64,000 bases of DNA from contig CAMKEG010000006.1 of NCBI GenBank assembly GCA_946411505.1, positions 62,001-126,000 on the forward strand, written 5' to 3'. Source of the stretch: an uncultured Treponema sp. GTDB taxonomy: Bacteria > Spirochaetota > Spirochaetia > Treponematales > Treponemataceae. Below the pieces are notes generated by a model. The model saw nothing but the letters and a program-made list of their open reading frames with translations, was not told the origin of the DNA and did no database searches. Of the stretch, positions 1 to 8,037 are shown piece after piece; within the stretch, counting starts at the first letter, position 1, and each line of letters begins with the position of its first letter. The position numbers were made by a program, and so were the translations under genes.

Positions 1-1763
1 AAATGCTCGTCCAGCTTTTTTTCGTCAATTTCCAAGTAGCCGCGCATCTTTCCGGGATTGTAGCCCGAATAGTTTGTGGCGTTTGTCGAGATTCCGATTT
101 GATTGAGCATCGTCACTTCCGCGCTGTCGGAAAATTTGTATTGGGCGGAAATGATTCTTTGCATCGAGCCTTTTGCGCTGGACAAGCTGAAGTCGTTGAA
201 AAAAAGCCCCAGCTTTTTTTGGTAGCCGTCTTTTTCGTCCCGGGTTAGATAGTCAAGCTCTTCGATTATTTCGGGCTTGTTTTGGCTGAGTATGTTTATT
301 TCCGCCACGGTCTGGTTGTATTTTCCCACAAATTGAATCAAGGCGTCCTTGGCGCTTTCCGTGTCGGGCTTGATTGATATTGTGGCGGTCCTTTCCGTTT
401 TGTCGGACAAGTGCAGCGTGACGCCCGGAACCACGTCGTCGATGTCGTTTTCCGGCCGAGTTATTGTGATGCCTTCGTATTTGATGACGGCGTCGCCAGC
501 CTCGCTTATCGGGTGGACGGCTTCGTAGCCGGAATCCTTTTTTGAGTCAAAGGCCGTAAGGGCTTTGACGTCAAGCTCCACGCCCGTGTTCCTGTTCCTT
601 ATGACAAGCGCGGAAAGGCCCGGAATTTTTTTTGCGTCCACGCTTACTTTGACTTCCGGCCCCGCGCCTGTGCCGGCGTCAAAATTCCAGGCTTCCTTGG
701 GAATCTCAATTTCGCTTTCTTCGCCGGAGGAGGAGAGGGCGTAGAGGACGGAATTGTCCCTAACTTCCTCAAGAGGCTCTTTTGGCGCGGCGAAATTTGT
801 GATGCCCGTTTCGCTGGGCTTGTTTTCGATTGTTATTCCGCCAAAGGTCACGCTTCCGGCTCCCGGAATCTCCGGCCGGCCCGCGCTTTCGTTCAGCTCC
901 ATCGTTATGTCGGAAACCTGCCGCGCCTGAATCGCAAGCTCAACCCGCAGGTTTGCGTTTCCCTTCATCGCGGCCGGAACCTTTATCACGGCGCCGCCGC
1001 GCGGGGAGAATTTTATTCCGCCGTTGTCCGCCCTGGCCTTGTCGGTTGAAAGGGCGGGAAGCCCTTTTTGCTCGGCGGCCGATTTTTCGTCGCCGTCCGG
1101 GGCGGAAAGCTCCGCGGCCCTTGTCCCGAATGTCTTTATGGAAGAGGCCGTCTTTCTGATTATTTCCTTGTCTATGGCGTAGTCCAAGGCGGCGTCCTCA
1201 AAGGCCAGCCGCTTGTCCTCGCCCGTTTTTAGCGATTCAATCAAGAGCGCCTTTTTGCCCTTGTTCACTCCGATTAGGGAGGCCTTGATTGTGTTGGCTC
1301 CGCGCTTGTTCAAGGACGTGATGAAGTCCTCGATTTTTCCGCCTCGCCATTTATATGATATTGTCTTGTCGCCGGTTTTAAAAGTGTAGGTTCCTTCCGG
1401 AACTTCCTCGCCTTTCTCTATTTCCTTGCTCAAAAGGCGGTCGCAAGTGGCGGGCGTAATAACGTCAACTTTAAATGTGTCGTAAGCCGCGTCCCGCCCG
1501 GCGTCGGCTGTTATCGCGTATTCGTCGCTAGAAGAGGCTAATTTGTTGTTGAAAGGGTTGTCATACGAGTAGAGGCTTTTAACGCTGTCTCGCAGTGAGG
1601 ACATTTTTTGATTGACGTCGCGCCAAGCGCTTTGCTGCGTTTTGTAGGATTCGAGCGTATCCTGCTCCCTTGTAAGCGGGATGCGTTCGACTTTCATCAG
1701 ACCTTCTACGAGATCATTGGTTTTATACTTGTCGCTGACACCCGGTATGCCGATTCCTGCCAT
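1..1763 (-). CDS. fliD: Flagellar hook-associated protein 2 (filament cap), 3' end outside window
   Basis: FliD caps the growing flagellar filament and guides flagellin folding; in spirochaetes this happens in the periplasm. The minus-strand frame is open from an ATG at 1763 to the window edge (587 codons), so the C-terminus is missing. The N-terminus (MAGIGIPGVSDKYKTNDLVE, then LMKVERIPLTREQ) is the typical FliD start: a short hydrophobic stretch, then a helical region with SYKTQQSAWRDVNQKMSSLR. Near the visible end, INILSQNKPEI and LGLFFNDFSLSSAKGSMQRI match the FliD C-terminal region. A GGGG lies about 7 nt before the ATG. It follows flaG by 30 bp on the same strand, the usual flaG-fliD order. 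The plus-strand frames here are antisense shadows. Confidence 0.9.
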   Translation of the reverse strand, partial: MAGIGIPGVSDKYKTNDLVEGLMKVERIPLTREQDTLESYKTQQSAWRDVNQKMSSLRDSVKSLYSYDNPFNNKLASSSDEYAITADAGRDAAYDTFKVDVITPATCDRLLSKEIEKGEEVPEGTYTFKTGDKTISYKWRGGKIEDFITSLNKRGANTIKASLIGVNKGKKALLIESLKTGEDKRLAFEDAALDYAIDKEIIRKTASSIKTFGTRAAELSAPDGDEKSAAEQKGLPALSTDKARADNGGIKFSPRGGAVIKVPAAMKGNANLRVELAIQARQVSDITMELNESAGRPEIPGAGSVTFGGITIENKPSETGITNFAAPKEPLEEVRDNSVLYALSSSGEESEIEIPKEAWNFDAGTGAGPEVKVSVDAKKIPGLSALVIRNRNTGVELDVKALTAFDSKKDSGYEAVHPISEAGDAVIKYEGITITRPENDIDDVVPGVTLHLSDKTERTATISIKPDTESAKDALIQFVGKYNQTVAEINILSQNKPEIIEELDYLTRDEKDGYQKKLGLFFNDFSLSSAKGSMQRIISAQYKFSDSAEVTMLNQIGISTNATNYSGYNPGKMRGYLEIDEKKLDEH

Positions 1764-1793
1764 ATAACCCCGATGATGATCCCATGTGAGTTT

Positions 1794-2168
1794 TTAAATC
1801 ATTTGGTCAAACAAAAGACCCATGGTCTTTCGCATGTTGATTTTTATCCTCTGCATGTCCTCGGACGGTATTTCCTTGAGCACTTTGTTGGTGCTGGGGT
1901 CAACCACCCTAATTATAACGCTGTTCAACTCTTTGTTGACAGAGAATTGAAGCCTGCGTCCCATCACTTGATCCGACAGCTGTTGGAGCTGCTGGACGTC
2001 AGCTTTGGTCTGGGCCATGTTTGCCTCAATGTTTTGAACGACGCTGGCGCCGTCCGCTATGTTGAGGGTTTGTTCTACACTTCCTGTACCTGCGTTTACG
2101 GGAACGGGATTGTAGCGCGTTTGGCCATCCATTGCCAAAGACTGCCCTATGCTACTAATTGTATTCAT
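1794..2168 (-). CDS. flaG: FlaG family flagellar protein
   Basis: FlaG proteins are small accessory proteins encoded beside flagellin and fliD; loss alters filament length in some bacteria. This 124-residue protein has a variable N-terminal half and a conserved C-terminal domain (about residues 55-124) containing RRLQFSVNKELNSVIIRVVD and KVLKEIPSEDMQ, the FlaG core. I chose the ATG at 2168 over the longer frame from 2228 because AGGAGG sits 7 nt upstream of it. It lies between flaB1 and fliD on the same strand. A GC-rich inverted repeat (2197-2216) separates it from flaB1, so readthrough from the flaB1 promoter is the likely source of transcript. Confidence 0.88.
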   Translation of the reverse strand: MNTISSIGQSLAMDGQTRYNPVPVNAGTGSVEQTLNIADGASVVQNIEANMAQTKADVQQLQQLSDQVMGRRLQFSVNKELNSVIIRVVDPSTNKVLKEIPSEDMQRIKINMRKTMGLLFDQMI

Positions 2169-2196
2169 AGGCGTTCCTCCTGAAAAATTAGGAAGA

Positions 2197-2216
2197 GGGA
2201 AGGGGCGCGCCTTCCC
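2197..2216 (-). terminator. Hairpin between flaB1 and flaG
   Basis: A perfect 7-bp inverted repeat (GGGAAGG / CCTTCCC with a 6-nt loop) in the flaB1-flaG gap. On the minus strand the nearest T run (T5) is some 10 nt further on, so termination would be partial at best. It could lower flaG-fliD expression relative to flagellin, or protect the flagellin mRNA 3' end. Confidence 0.45.
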
Positions 2217-2278
2217 TTTTCCACGCATTTGTCAAAAAGATGACATCCAGAAATCTCTTCAACAGATACGATTTTTGA

Positions 2279-3127
2279 CTATCTCAACAAGCCAAGAACA
2301 TTCTGTGACTGTGAGTTGGCCTGAGCGAGCATCGCGGTTCCAGCTTGTGTGAGAATCTGGTTCTTTGTATACTCAACCATTTCAGAAGCCATGTCGGTGT
2401 CGCGGATGCGGCTCTCGGCGGCCTGAAGGTTTTCGGCGGCAACTTGAACGCCGTTGGAAGCCATCTCAAAGCGATTCTGGTAAGCGCCCAAATCCGCGCG
2501 CTGCTTAGAAACAGTTGTAAGCGCGGCGTCCACTGTACCAATCGCCATGTTGGCGCTTTCCGGCGTAGAAATGCTAACCTGCTCGTCTGTGCCCTGTGTT
2601 CCCTTGAGTCCAAGGGCCTGGGCTGTCATAGTGCCAATGTACACTCTCGCGTTCTGGTCCATGTTGGCGCCAATCTGGAACTGCATTACTCTCTCAGAGT
2701 TGGCGGCGAAGCCTCCTGTGAGAATGTTCATGCCGTTGAACTGAGCCTGGCTGGCGATGCGGTCAACTTCAGAAACAAGCTGAGAAACCTCTACCTGAAT
2801 CTGCATGCGGTCCTCGTCGGAATAGATTCCGTTGGCGGACTGCACTGAAAGTTCGCGAATGCGCTGAAGGATGTCTGTAGTTTCCTGCAAGTATCCCTCT
2901 GTGGCCTGGATAAAAGAAACACCGTTCTGGATGTTTCTGTTAGCCTGGTTCAATCCGCGAACCTGGCTGCGCATCTTTTCAGATACGGCCAATCCTGAAG
3001 CGTCGTCACCGGCGCGGTTGATTCTTTCGCCAGAGCTGAGTTTTTCAATGTTGCCCATGATGGCGTCATTTGACATGCCAAGTGTGCGATCAGCATACAA
3101 AGCGCTCATGTTGTGGTTAATAATCAT
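2279..3127 (-). CDS. flaB: Flagellin, periplasmic flagellar core protein FlaB
   Basis: FlaB is the core subunit of the spirochaete periplasmic flagellum. The 282-residue product has only the conserved D0/D1 parts: N-terminal [17 protein letters not shown] and [20 protein letters not shown], then [20 protein letters not shown], and C-terminal [14 protein letters not shown] and ending [13 protein letters not shown]. The central part is short, as in FlaB, with no outer D2/D3 domains. GGAGGG lies 7 nt before the ATG at 3127. A second flaB (3498-4358) lies just upstream, so flaB is a multigene family here. A sigma-70 promoter at 3367-3395 would give a 5' leader of about 230 nt. Confidence 0.95.
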   Translation of the reverse strand: MIINHNMSALYADRTLGMSNDAIMGNIEKLSSGERINRAGDDASGLAVSEKMRSQVRGLNQANRNIQNGVSFIQATEGYLQETTDILQRIRELSVQSANGIYSDEDRMQIQVEVSQLVSEVDRIASQAQFNGMNILTGGFAANSERVMQFQIGANMDQNARVYIGTMTAQALGLKGTQGTDEQVSISTPESANMAIGTVDAALTTVSKQRADLGAYQNRFEMASNGVQVAAENLQAAESRIRDTDMASEMVEYTKNQILTQAGTAMLAQANSQSQNVLGLLR

Positions 3128-3366
3128 GTTAAGCCCTCCATGTGTTATAAAACTGCGTCACGTCTTGCAACGCGTCCTGCTCGCGCGGGCGATGCCGGTT
3201 TATGCGCCCCCGGCACGTTTCAACCCCATTGCGGCAAGAAAAAATGCTCCGCAAAACTTTCGTTTTTTTAGCGAAACACTTTTTTTTGCCGCCGCTCGCA
3301 GCGCATGGCTGGCTTTTATATGTCAAAGATCAAAGCGCGGTTGAAAGCGCGCCTATAGTTACTTCA

Positions 3367-3395
3367 ATTTTAGAACGATTTTGCCGATTTGTCAA
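3367..3395 (-). promoter_or_regulatory. Sigma-70 promoter for flaB1
   Basis: On the minus strand, TTGACA (3395-3390), a 17-nt spacer, then TAAAAT (3372-3367). This is a near-consensus housekeeping promoter, separate from that of the other flaB. The predicted start near 3360 leaves a leader of about 230 nt before the flaB1 ATG. Confidence 0.75.
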
Positions 3396-3420
3396 GGCTT
3401 TTCGCCGTCCGGGCTTTCGC

Positions 3421-3473
3421 AAAAAAAGGGGAGGGCAAGGAAAGATAACGTTTTCCCTGTCCGTCCCCTCCTT
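3421..3473 (-). terminator. Intrinsic terminator of flaB2
   Basis: On the minus strand a GC-rich imperfect stem (GGAGGGGAC... with ...CCCTCCCC) is followed directly by seven T residues (3427-3421). It begins about 25 nt after the stop codon of the upstream flaB, so the two flaB genes are probably separate transcripts. Confidence 0.7.
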
Positions 3474-3497
3474 ATTGTTTTAGCCTGTCAAGCTGGT

Positions 3498-4358
3498 CTA
3501 GCGCAAGAGCGACAAGACGTTCTGGCTCTGCGTGTTCGCCTGGGCGAGCATCGCGGTTCCGGCCTGCTGGAGGACTGAGTTCTTTGTGAACTCAACCATC
3601 TGGGCGGCCATGTCCGTGTCGCGGATGCGGCTCTCGGAAGCCTGCAAGTTCTCAGCGCCGATGTCGAGGCCGCGAACGGCGTACTCCATGCGGTTCTGGT
3701 AGGCGCCAAGGTCGGCGCGCTGCTTGTTGATTTTCTTCAAGGCTTCGTCAATGACTCCGATGGCGTGGTTGGCGTCGTCGGGGGCGGCCAAAGTGAGCTT
3801 GTCGCCGGTTCCGATTTCGCGGATGCCAAGGGCTTCGGCTGTCATCGTTCCGATGTAAACCTGCATGCGCTGGTCCATGTTGGCGCCGATGTGGAACCAC
3901 ATTGAGCCTGTGACAGTGTTCTCGCCTGTGGGCTGCGCGAAGCGGCCTGTGAGCATGTTCATGCCGTTGAACTGGGCGCTTGAAGCGATGCGGTCAACCT
4001 CGGAAACAAGGGCGCTCACCTCAACCTGAATCTGCATGCGGTCTTCGTCGGAATAGATTCCGTTTGAAGACTGAACGGCAAGCTCGCGGATGCGCTGCAT
4101 GATGTCGGTTGTTTCCTGGAGATAACCTTCGGTTGTCTGGATGAAACTGATTCCGTTCTGAGCGTTCTCTGAAGCCTGGTTCAAGCCGCGGATTTGGGCG
4201 CGCATTTTTTCAGAAACAGCAAGTCCTGAAGCGTCGTCGCCGGCGCGGTTGATTCTTTCGCCTGAAGAGAGTTTTTCCATGTCTTTGGAGAGACCAAGAC
4301 CCGTTACGCCGAGCTGACGGTTGGCGTACATAGCTGACATGTTGTGGTTGATAACCAT
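3498..4358 (-). CDS. flaB: Flagellin, second FlaB paralogue
   Basis: A second periplasmic flagellar core protein, 286 residues, closely related to the neighbouring Fla[18 protein letters not shown] at the N-terminus, [40 protein letters not shown] in the helical core, and a C-terminus ending [13 protein letters not shown]. The centre (about residues 150-200) differs most from the first copy. I start it at 4358, where AGGAGG is well placed, not at the in-frame ATG at 4391. Having several FlaB subunits in one filament is normal in treponemes. It has its own promoter (4410-4437) and terminator (3421-3473). Confidence 0.95.
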   Translation of the reverse strand: MVINHNMSAMYANRQLGVTGLGLSKDMEKLSSGERINRAGDDASGLAVSEKMRAQIRGLNQASENAQNGISFIQTTEGYLQETTDIMQRIRELAVQSSNGIYSDEDRMQIQVEVSALVSEVDRIASSAQFNGMNMLTGRFAQPTGENTVTGSMWFHIGANMDQRMQVYIGTMTAEALGIREIGTGDKLTLAAPDDANHAIGVIDEALKKINKQRADLGAYQNRMEYAVRGLDIGAENLQASESRIRDTDMAAQMVEFTKNSVLQQAGTAMLAQANTQSQNVLSLLR

Positions 4359-4409
4359 AGATTTCCTCCTTGGAAATATGTCGAAGAGCAAAATCCTTTT
4401 TGCTCCAAA

Positions 4410-4437
4410 AGTATAAAATTGCGCTTCAGCATAACAA
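4410..4437 (-). promoter_or_regulatory. Probable promoter of flaB2
   Basis: On the minus strand, TTGTTA (4437-4432), a 16-nt spacer and TATACT (4415-4410). The predicted start is about 45 nt before the flaB2 ATG. No sigma-28-type GCCGATAA box is seen here. Confidence 0.5.
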
Positions 4438-4600
4438 GGCTACATCCACGCAGTTTTATACTGATTCGTCTGAAGTCGGCTCCGTACGGAACTTTACCCT
4501 TCATAACTCTTCATAATTATTTTCGGCCCGCGCCGCGAAAAACTTTAGCGAAATTTTTAAAAAAAATGAAAAAAAATTAAAAACTGACAAAAAAGGCGAA

Positions 4601-4754
4601 AAAAAACGCTCCCAGTTGCGGCTGCGTCATTGCGGAACCGCTTGATAACTGCGCTACTCGCTGTTTGCGCTTGAAACTATTTTACTTCGCCGCTTACGCG
4701 GCGGCGCAAACAGAGAGTTTCCGCAAGCCGCCCCGCGCCTTCCGCGTTTTTTTT
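4601..4754 (+). repeat. Dispersed structured repeat, copy A
   Basis: One of six related elements in the window. It begins with an A run and AACGCTCCCAGTTGC and ends GCGTTTTTTTT; these ends pair. Inside are a second pair (TTGCGGAA with TTCCGCAA), then the stem CTGTTTGCGC / GCGCAAACAG enclosing TTGAAACTATTTTAC and a small GCCGC / GCGGC hairpin. GAGTTTCCGC follows. It lies in the 531-bp gap between two divergent genes, flaB2 and the lipoprotein gene. See the findings for the compensatory changes between copies. Confidence 0.8.
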
Positions 4755-4830
4755 CGCCTTTTTTGCGAATTTTTGTTTTTCGCTAATCTCCAAATAATAG
4801 AAGCGAAGTTGAATGTAACAAAAAATTCTC

Positions 4831-4859
4831 TTGACAAAAGCGGCGGCGTCACTTACAAT
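4831..4859 (+). promoter_or_regulatory. Sigma-70 promoter of the lipoprotein gene
   Basis: TTGACA (4831-4836), 17-nt spacer, TACAAT (4854-4859). The predicted transcription start near 4866 leaves about 24 nt of leader, containing the AGGAG ribosome site of the gene at 4890. Confidence 0.8.
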
Positions 4860-4889
4860 CAGCGCCATTAACTTTTAGGAGAAAAGCTT

Positions 4890-5846
4890 ATGAGAAGACT
4901 TTCTAAAGCCATGGCTATCTTGACGCTAGCCATTTGTATGGGGGGGGGTATAGCCTCTCTAATTTCGTGCAGCAACAATTCTGACAACAATTTGGCGCGT
5001 TTGGCCCTGTTGAACAATGGGAGCGGCGGCGGAACGCCTGCGCCCACGCCTACAGCTCCCACTGGCGGAATCAATGGCTTGTTCAGCGTTAGCGCGACAA
5101 AGAAGGTTTTCTTCTCAAAGGGAAACCTGCGGGCAACATACGACGGCTCGTCATGGACTTGGTCTTTTGCCGACCATCAGTATGACGCTGTAGGCAACGC
5201 GGCCGCCAACACTTTAATCGACGGCAACGGAACTGTTTCTGCTCCCGGTTCGGTTGACCTCTTTGGCTGGGTTGGCGAAAATTCCGCTTTCGAAGGCATG
5301 GCGGCCTTTGGAATTTCCAAAAACGATACCAACAGTGCTTACGGAAACACTAACGGCGAGGCGCTCAAAAACGACTGGGGAACTAATGCCATCAGTAACG
5401 GCGGAAACGTCGCCAACTACGGCTGGCGAACGCTTACCAACGACGAATGGAATTATGTTTTAACCACTCGCGCGGGCGCTGACAGCAAAAAAGGCGCCGC
5501 GACAGTAAACAGTGTGGCTGGCTGGATTCTTCTTCCTGACGCTTGGACGCTCCCGGCCGGCGCGAGCTTTACCGCCGGATGCGCAAGTGAATTTACAACC
5601 AATTCTTACACCGCCGAACAATGGGCGGTTATGGAAAGCGCCGGCGCGGTCTTCCTTCCTTTAACAGGAACGCGCCGTGGCTCAAATGTGTTCTACAGTA
5701 CGCTTTATGGATACTATTGGTCAGCTACTAGCAAAAGCTCGACGGAGGCGTATATAGCATCTTTTAGCGCTTCAAAGTCCTCTTGCAGCAATATGGGCCG
5801 CGGTTATGCCTGCGCGGCTGTCCGTCTTGCAAAAGACTCTAACTAG
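4890..5846 (+). CDS. Surface/periplasmic lipoprotein with paralogous-type C-terminal domain
   Basis: A 318-residue predicted lipoprotein. The N-terminus has a positive start (MRRLSKA), a hydrophobic core and a lipobox ending LISC (Cys27), then a Ser/Gly/Pro-rich linker (about residues 28-62). The rest has DLFGWVGENSAF, WRTLTNDEWNYVL, GYYWSATS and ACAAVRL, resembling the repeated secreted domains found in large paralogous families of gut bacteria and treponemes; its function is unknown. Start chosen at 4890 with AGGAG 9 nt upstream. It has its own promoter and terminator. The signal-peptide codons contain a run of nine G (4940-4948, encoding part of MGGGIAS), so slippage would frameshift the protein before export. 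Confidence 0.75.
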   Translation: MRRLSKAMAILTLAICMGGGIASLISCSNNSDNNLARLALLNNGSGGGTPAPTPTAPTGGINGLFSVSATKKVFFSKGNLRATYDGSSWTWSFADHQYDAVGNAAANTLIDGNGTVSAPGSVDLFGWVGENSAFEGMAAFGISKNDTNSAYGNTNGEALKNDWGTNAISNGGNVANYGWRTLTNDEWNYVLTTRAGADSKKGAATVNSVAGWILLPDAWTLPAGASFTAGCASEFTTNSYTAEQWAVMESAGAVFLPLTGTRRGSNVFYSTLYGYYWSATSKSSTEAYIASFSASKSSCSNMGRGYACAAVRLAKDSN

Positions 5847-5874
5847 TCACGCGGATTGATTTCGCGCAAGCTCA

Positions 5875-5912
5875 GGCGGTCTTCCTATAAGGGGAGGCCG
5901 CCGTTTTTTTTT
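5875..5912 (+). terminator. Intrinsic terminator after the lipoprotein gene
   Basis: GGCGGTCTTCC and GGGGAGGCCGCC form an 11-bp stem with minor mismatches around a 5-nt loop, followed by a run of nine T (5904-5912). It starts 29 nt after the stop codon. Confidence 0.85.
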
Positions 5913-5927
5913 ACCTTTTCGGTTAAT

Positions 5928-6602
5928 TTACAGCGTTTTTATTACTTGTAGAATCGCCCTTGTCGCTTTGCCGCGGTGGGAAATGGCGTTCTTTTGGTCG
6001 GCGGAAAGTTCCGCGACCGTTTTTTGGAACTGGGGAAGGTAGATTATCGGGTCGTAGCCAAAGCCGCCGGAGCCGCGCGCGTCTTCGATGCGGTCGATTA
6101 CAGAGCCTTCCATTGTTTCTTGCGCGATGAAAAAGCGGCTGGGATTTATTAGCAGTACCATCGAGCAGGAGTAGTGGCAGCTGCGCGGCCCGTTTTGGTA
6201 CAAAAAGCCGTTTTTGGGCGTTCCGCCGGCCAGCGCGGCCGTGGTTTGTTCTATCAAAAAGCGGTTTTGCTCGTCTTGGCTGATTTTGCTTCCGTCGGGC
6301 TTTCCTTTCATAAAGTCCGGCCCCGCGTAGCGCGCCGACCAAACGCCGGGCGCTCCGTCCAAGGCGTCAACGCAAATGCCGGAGTCGTCGGCCATGACAA
6401 GCGGGGGCGTTTTTTCTAGCGACCGCGCCTTGTGCCACAAGTCCAGGGCCTTAATCATGGAATTCTGGTAAAAGTCCGTTCCCGTTTCCTCGGGATCAAA
6501 GTCGATTCCCATTTCCTTTGGAATGACAACCTCAAAGTCCGGCAAAACCTGGCTGATTTCGCGCTTTTTGTTCAAATTTCCTGTGGCAAGATAAATTTTC
6601 AT
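5928..6602 (-). CDS. rdgB: XTP/dITP diphosphatase (non-canonical purine NTP pyrophosphatase)
   Basis: RdgB/HAM1 hydrolyses dITP, XTP and ITP to the monophosphate and pyrophosphate, keeping deaminated purines out of DNA and RNA in the cytoplasm. The 224-residue product has the family motifs in order: ATGNLNKKREI (substrate-binding T-G-N-x-x-K) near the start, ADDSGICVDALDGAPGVWSA (acidic metal and base site), GGFGYDPIIY, and AISHRGKA at the C-terminus. I start at 6602, where MKIYLATGN begins as in relatives, rather than the longer frame from 6638. The gene stands alone on the minus strand, convergent with the lipoprotein gene. Confidence 0.93.
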   Translation of the reverse strand: MKIYLATGNLNKKREISQVLPDFEVVIPKEMGIDFDPEETGTDFYQNSMIKALDLWHKARSLEKTPPLVMADDSGICVDALDGAPGVWSARYAGPDFMKGKPDGSKISQDEQNRFLIEQTTAALAGGTPKNGFLYQNGPRSCHYSCSMVLLINPSRFFIAQETMEGSVIDRIEDARGSGGFGYDPIIYLPQFQKTVAELSADQKNAISHRGKATRAILQVIKTL

Positions 6603-6659
6603 GTGTCGAATGTTAGCAGAAAAAGCCGCGAAAGGCAAGAGAATAAAAGAAGAGCGCGC

Positions 6660-6848
6660 GGCGGGAAAGCGGCGCGAAGGAGGAGAGCGGACGGCGGAAA
6701 CACTCAGTTTGCCCCTGCCGCGTTAGCGGCAGGCGTTAATAGTTTCAAGGGGCAAATTGCGTGTAGCGACGCTAGCTAGCGGTTCCGCCGTCCGCTCTCC
6801 GACTGGGAGCCGCTTTCCCGCCGTTTTTTTTTTTTTTTTTTTTTTTTT
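6660..6848 (-). repeat. Dispersed structured repeat, copy B, with T25 tract
   Basis: The most strongly paired copy, in reverse orientation. An outer 14-bp perfect stem (GGCGGGAAAGCGGC / GCCGCTTTCCCGCC) encloses an 18-bp perfect stem (GGAGAGCGGACGGCGGAA and its complement), then the TTTGCCCC / GGGGCAAA stem and an inner CTGCCGC / GCGGCAG hairpin. It is flanked at 6824-6848 by 25 consecutive T on the plus strand. It fills most of the 315-bp gap between the divergent rdgB and the gene at 6918. Confidence 0.8.
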
Positions 6849-6917
6849 GTCTTTTTACAGAAGTTGGCGCGAAATATGCTATGTTTTTTGCATATTTTAA
6901 AAGTTCTGGAGAGACAG

Positions 6918-7886
6918 ATGAACGAGATGGAAATCGACGAATTGGATTCCCTTCCTGCGAAAGTCGAAAGGGGAGAGTTGACGAACGAGCGCGCCGCCAT
7001 GAAAATCATGGAGGTCTTGTACACGAATCCCGGACGCTTTAGGCTTTTGGACATGGACGAGGACGAGAGGAGCGACTTTTTGCTCTGCGCGCTTGAAAAA
7101 TTCGAGAGGGTGATGAGCCGCTATGACAAAAGGCTGGGCCCCTTGGGCGCTTATATCTATTACTCGATTCCGGGCATGAGGCTCTCTTGGAACAGAAAGC
7201 GCGTTGACGCCGAAATCGGAAAGCGGGGCGTGGCTCCGAGCGTAAAAAAGATTTACGAGGATTCAATCCAACGGAAGACTTTGGCCGTGGCGGACTCTAA
7301 GGCTCTCCGCAAGGCGGGCGCGGCGGAAAGTGAGGCTCCGCCCCTTGTCTTCAAGAAAATTCTCAACGAGAAAAGAAGCCTTTTGGAAAGCAAGGCCTCG
7401 CACACCCTTAAGAGGTCCGCCTTGGTGCTGGCCTTGAAGTCCGCCTGGTACATCGACGACAAAAACGTCGAGAAGGTCAGCGGCTGCCTCGGCTGTTCCA
7501 GCGAGAGCGTCGCGGCCGCGTTGGCTCAGGTGAAAAATTCCTTGATAGCGAGGGACGCCAAGAGGGCCGAGATTGTCGAGCGCCGCGACAAGGCCTGGTA
7601 CCTTGTGTGCAAGTACAGGGAGCGGCTTTTGTTTTTGGACCCTAACAGTTCCGCTTGGAAGTTGGTCAAGAGAAAGCTTGACTACCAGCTTGCCTCATGG
7701 AAGAACAAGACCCGCCTTTTGCAAAGCTGCCGGATGAAGGTGACGCCAAGAAACGTCGATTTGGCGAAGATGCTTTGCGTCCATCCGTACCGAATAAGCG
7801 CCTATTTGCAATACGCAAGGAGGATGGCCGAGTCCGGCGCGTCGCTCTTGTCTTTTGGCGATGAGAGCGAGGCCGCCGAAAGTTGA
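6918..7886 (+). CDS. Sigma-70-like / DNA-binding protein of unknown role
   Basis: A 322-residue soluble, basic protein that I do not recognise for certain. Residues about 40-95 (DERSDFLLCALEKFERVMSR, YDKRLGPLGAYIYYSIPG, LSWNRKR) recall the sigma-70 region 2 layout, in which a helix-loop-helix precedes a YD..LG.F..Y motif. Residues about 185-215 (VEKVSGCLGCSSESVAAALA) and 275-310 (VDLAKMLCVHPYRISAYLQY) look like helix-turn-helix units. I start at ATG 6918, with GGAGAG 5 nt upstream, instead of the earlier in-frame 6864. A weak -35/-10 pair (TTTACA, TATGCT, 15-nt spacer) is seen at 6854-6880. It is followed by a strong terminator, so it is a single-gene unit. A specialised sigma factor or a treponeme-specific regulator are both possible. 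Confidence 0.5.
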   Translation: MNEMEIDELDSLPAKVERGELTNERAAMKIMEVLYTNPGRFRLLDMDEDERSDFLLCALEKFERVMSRYDKRLGPLGAYIYYSIPGMRLSWNRKRVDAEIGKRGVAPSVKKIYEDSIQRKTLAVADSKALRKAGAAESEAPPLVFKKILNEKRSLLESKASHTLKRSALVLALKSAWYIDDKNVEKVSGCLGCSSESVAAALAQVKNSLIARDAKRAEIVERRDKAWYLVCKYRERLLFLDPNSSAWKLVKRKLDYQLASWKNKTRLLQSCRMKVTPRNVDLAKMLCVHPYRISAYLQYARRMAESGASLLSFGDESEAAES

Positions 7887-7895
7887 CGGCTTTTT

Positions 7896-7929
7896 GCCCG
7901 CCCGCTTGTAAAAGGCGGGCGTTTTTTTT
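7896..7929 (+). terminator. Intrinsic terminator after the sigma-like gene
   Basis: A perfect 7-bp stem GCCCGCC / GGCGGGC with an 11-nt loop, followed by GTTTTTTTT. It begins 10 nt after the stop codon. Confidence 0.9.
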
Positions 7930-7964
7930 AAGGGCGCGCCTGAAGATTTTTTTTAAAGTTACTA

Positions 7965-7993
7965 TTGTAAAAACCGAAAATTTAGTGTATAAT
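7965..7993 (+). promoter_or_regulatory. Sigma-70 promoter of the large TPR protein operon
   Basis: TTGTAA (7965-7970), a 17-nt spacer, and a perfect TATAAT (7988-7993). The start near 8000 gives a leader of about 38 nt before the ATG at 8038. Confidence 0.8.
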
Positions 7994-8037
7994 GTTCAAT
8001 GGAATTTTTTGTTCCGGCATGGGGAATTTTTTAGGGT

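Noticed and set aside
1608-2183. Plus-strand frame over the fliD-flaG junction
   Set aside because: Antisense to two clearly conserved flagellar genes.
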